Positions 11,423-11,889 of a stretch of 11,889 nt of DNA are shown here, in pieces. The translations under genes and the position numbers were made by a program. The stretch lies in the NCBI GenBank assembly GCA_000753945.1, contig JQOA01000057.1, positions 1 to 11,889 on the forward strand, in the 5' to 3' direction. The stretch is from Smithella sp. D17 (GTDB lineage: Bacteria; Desulfobacterota; Syntrophia; Syntrophales; Smithellaceae). The notes under the pieces are model-generated. The model made no database searches. It was given only the letters and a program-made list of their open reading frames with translations, and was not told the origin of the DNA. Within the stretch, counting starts at the first letter, position 1. The number at the start of each line of letters is the position of its first letter.

Positions 11423-11889
11423 TATTTAATTTTAGCAAGCACTTTAAGACCAAGTACCCCTATCTTATAAAGTAAAGGATTAAGTATTAAAAGATATCTG
11501 CCGTGCTCTACCAACTCTCCTCCAAATTGTAATTTGAAATCTCTTACACCATAATCTTCATCCGGTTTACCTGCGCCCATAAAATCGACATATTCAAGAT
11601 TATTATTAATGGCAAATTCAATTATTCCCATTATTGCAATATGAGTAGGGTATATTTTTTTGTGGTAATCTCTGATACCAGCATAATACATAGTGTAGAT
11701 AGATAGGCCTTCATAATATAAACAGAAAGCACCTCCAATTATTATGTCTTTATGTGTTACGATGAAAACTTTTCCTATCTCACTTTCATAAAGATTTTTA
11801 AAATATGAAAAATCGGGAAGTGGTAATTTTACTCTTGCGGCATATAAATCTTTTAAAATTTTATATAATTGATCAACCTCTTCAATATC
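11422..11889 (-). CDS. FemAB/GNAT-like acyltransferase, C-terminal part (5' end outside window)
   Basis: The frame is open to the window edge, giving 155 residues; an internal ATG at 11691 is not needed as a start. Seen are a beta-rich segment, VFIVTHKDIIIGGAFCLYY, then YPTHIAIMGIIEFAINNNLE, YVDFMGAGKPDEDYGVRDFK and FGGELVEHGRYLLILNP. This pattern fits the C-terminal GNAT fold of FemAB-like proteins (Acetyltransf_6 type), where a lysine or arginine plus FGG lie near the acyl-donor site. Such proteins transfer amino acids to peptidoglycan or acyl groups to cell-surface sugars, and FemAB-like genes also occur in exosortase polysaccharide loci. It is the first visible gene of the operon and overlaps DUF354 by one base. 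Confidence 0.75.
   Translation of the reverse strand, partial: DIEEVDQLYKILKDLYAARVKLPLPDFSYFKNLYESEIGKVFIVTHKDIIIGGAFCLYYEGLSIYTMYYAGIRDYHKKIYPTHIAIMGIIEFAINNNLEYVDFMGAGKPDEDYGVRDFKLQFGGELVEHGRYLLILNPLLYKIGVLGLKVLAKIK

Overview
This window looks like a surface-polysaccharide locus of a Gram-negative bacterium that carries a repeat-rich accessory island. The lineage is uncertain. The gene families and the repeat-laden, moderately AT-rich intergenic DNA would fit an environmental Desulfobacterota or other deltaproteobacterial-type genome, but nothing here proves that. I see no rRNA, tRNA, CRISPR array or complete insertion sequence.

Left edge (1-655): the 3' part of a plus-strand Wzy/O-antigen-polymerase-like membrane protein enters from outside and breaks off at about 430. 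It runs straight into a minus-strand remnant of a polysaccharide deacetylase of the XrtA/PEP-CTERM type (DUF3473-like tail), which is frameshifted and cut at both ends.

Middle (about 655-8368): an island in which every gene lies on the minus strand. Reading left to right it holds a HigB2/HigA-type toxin-antitoxin pair, a VanZ-like membrane protein, an AAA+ ATPase with DUF4143 and a nuclease-like C terminus, a VapBC pair, a HipBA pair, and a papain-family (C1) cysteine peptidase without a secretion signal. The three toxin-antitoxin pairs each have their own promoter, with palindromic operators placed for autoregulation. The genes are separated by 200-700 bp of unusual repeat DNA. It is built from 7-8 bp words (CTTAA-type, GAACNTA-type and TTCACCC-type), a recurring composite module of about 60 bp, and several hairpin-forming repeat families. 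The GAAC words usually end right at the 3' end of a gene, so the layout looks like a row of repeat-delimited cassettes.

Right edge (8369-11889): a tightly packed minus-strand operon read from the right. It encodes a FemAB/GNAT-like acyltransferase (partial), a DUF354 glycosyltransferase-like protein, the UDP-GlcNAc 2-epimerase WecB and a CE4-like polysaccharide deacetylase. Gaps are 4-5 bp or a 1-bp overlap, so translation is probably coupled. WecB would supply UDP-ManNAc, and the other proteins would build or modify a surface glycan. The polysaccharide genes on both sides, together with the broken deacetylase and polymerase, suggest that the island was inserted into, or recombined within, a polysaccharide cluster.
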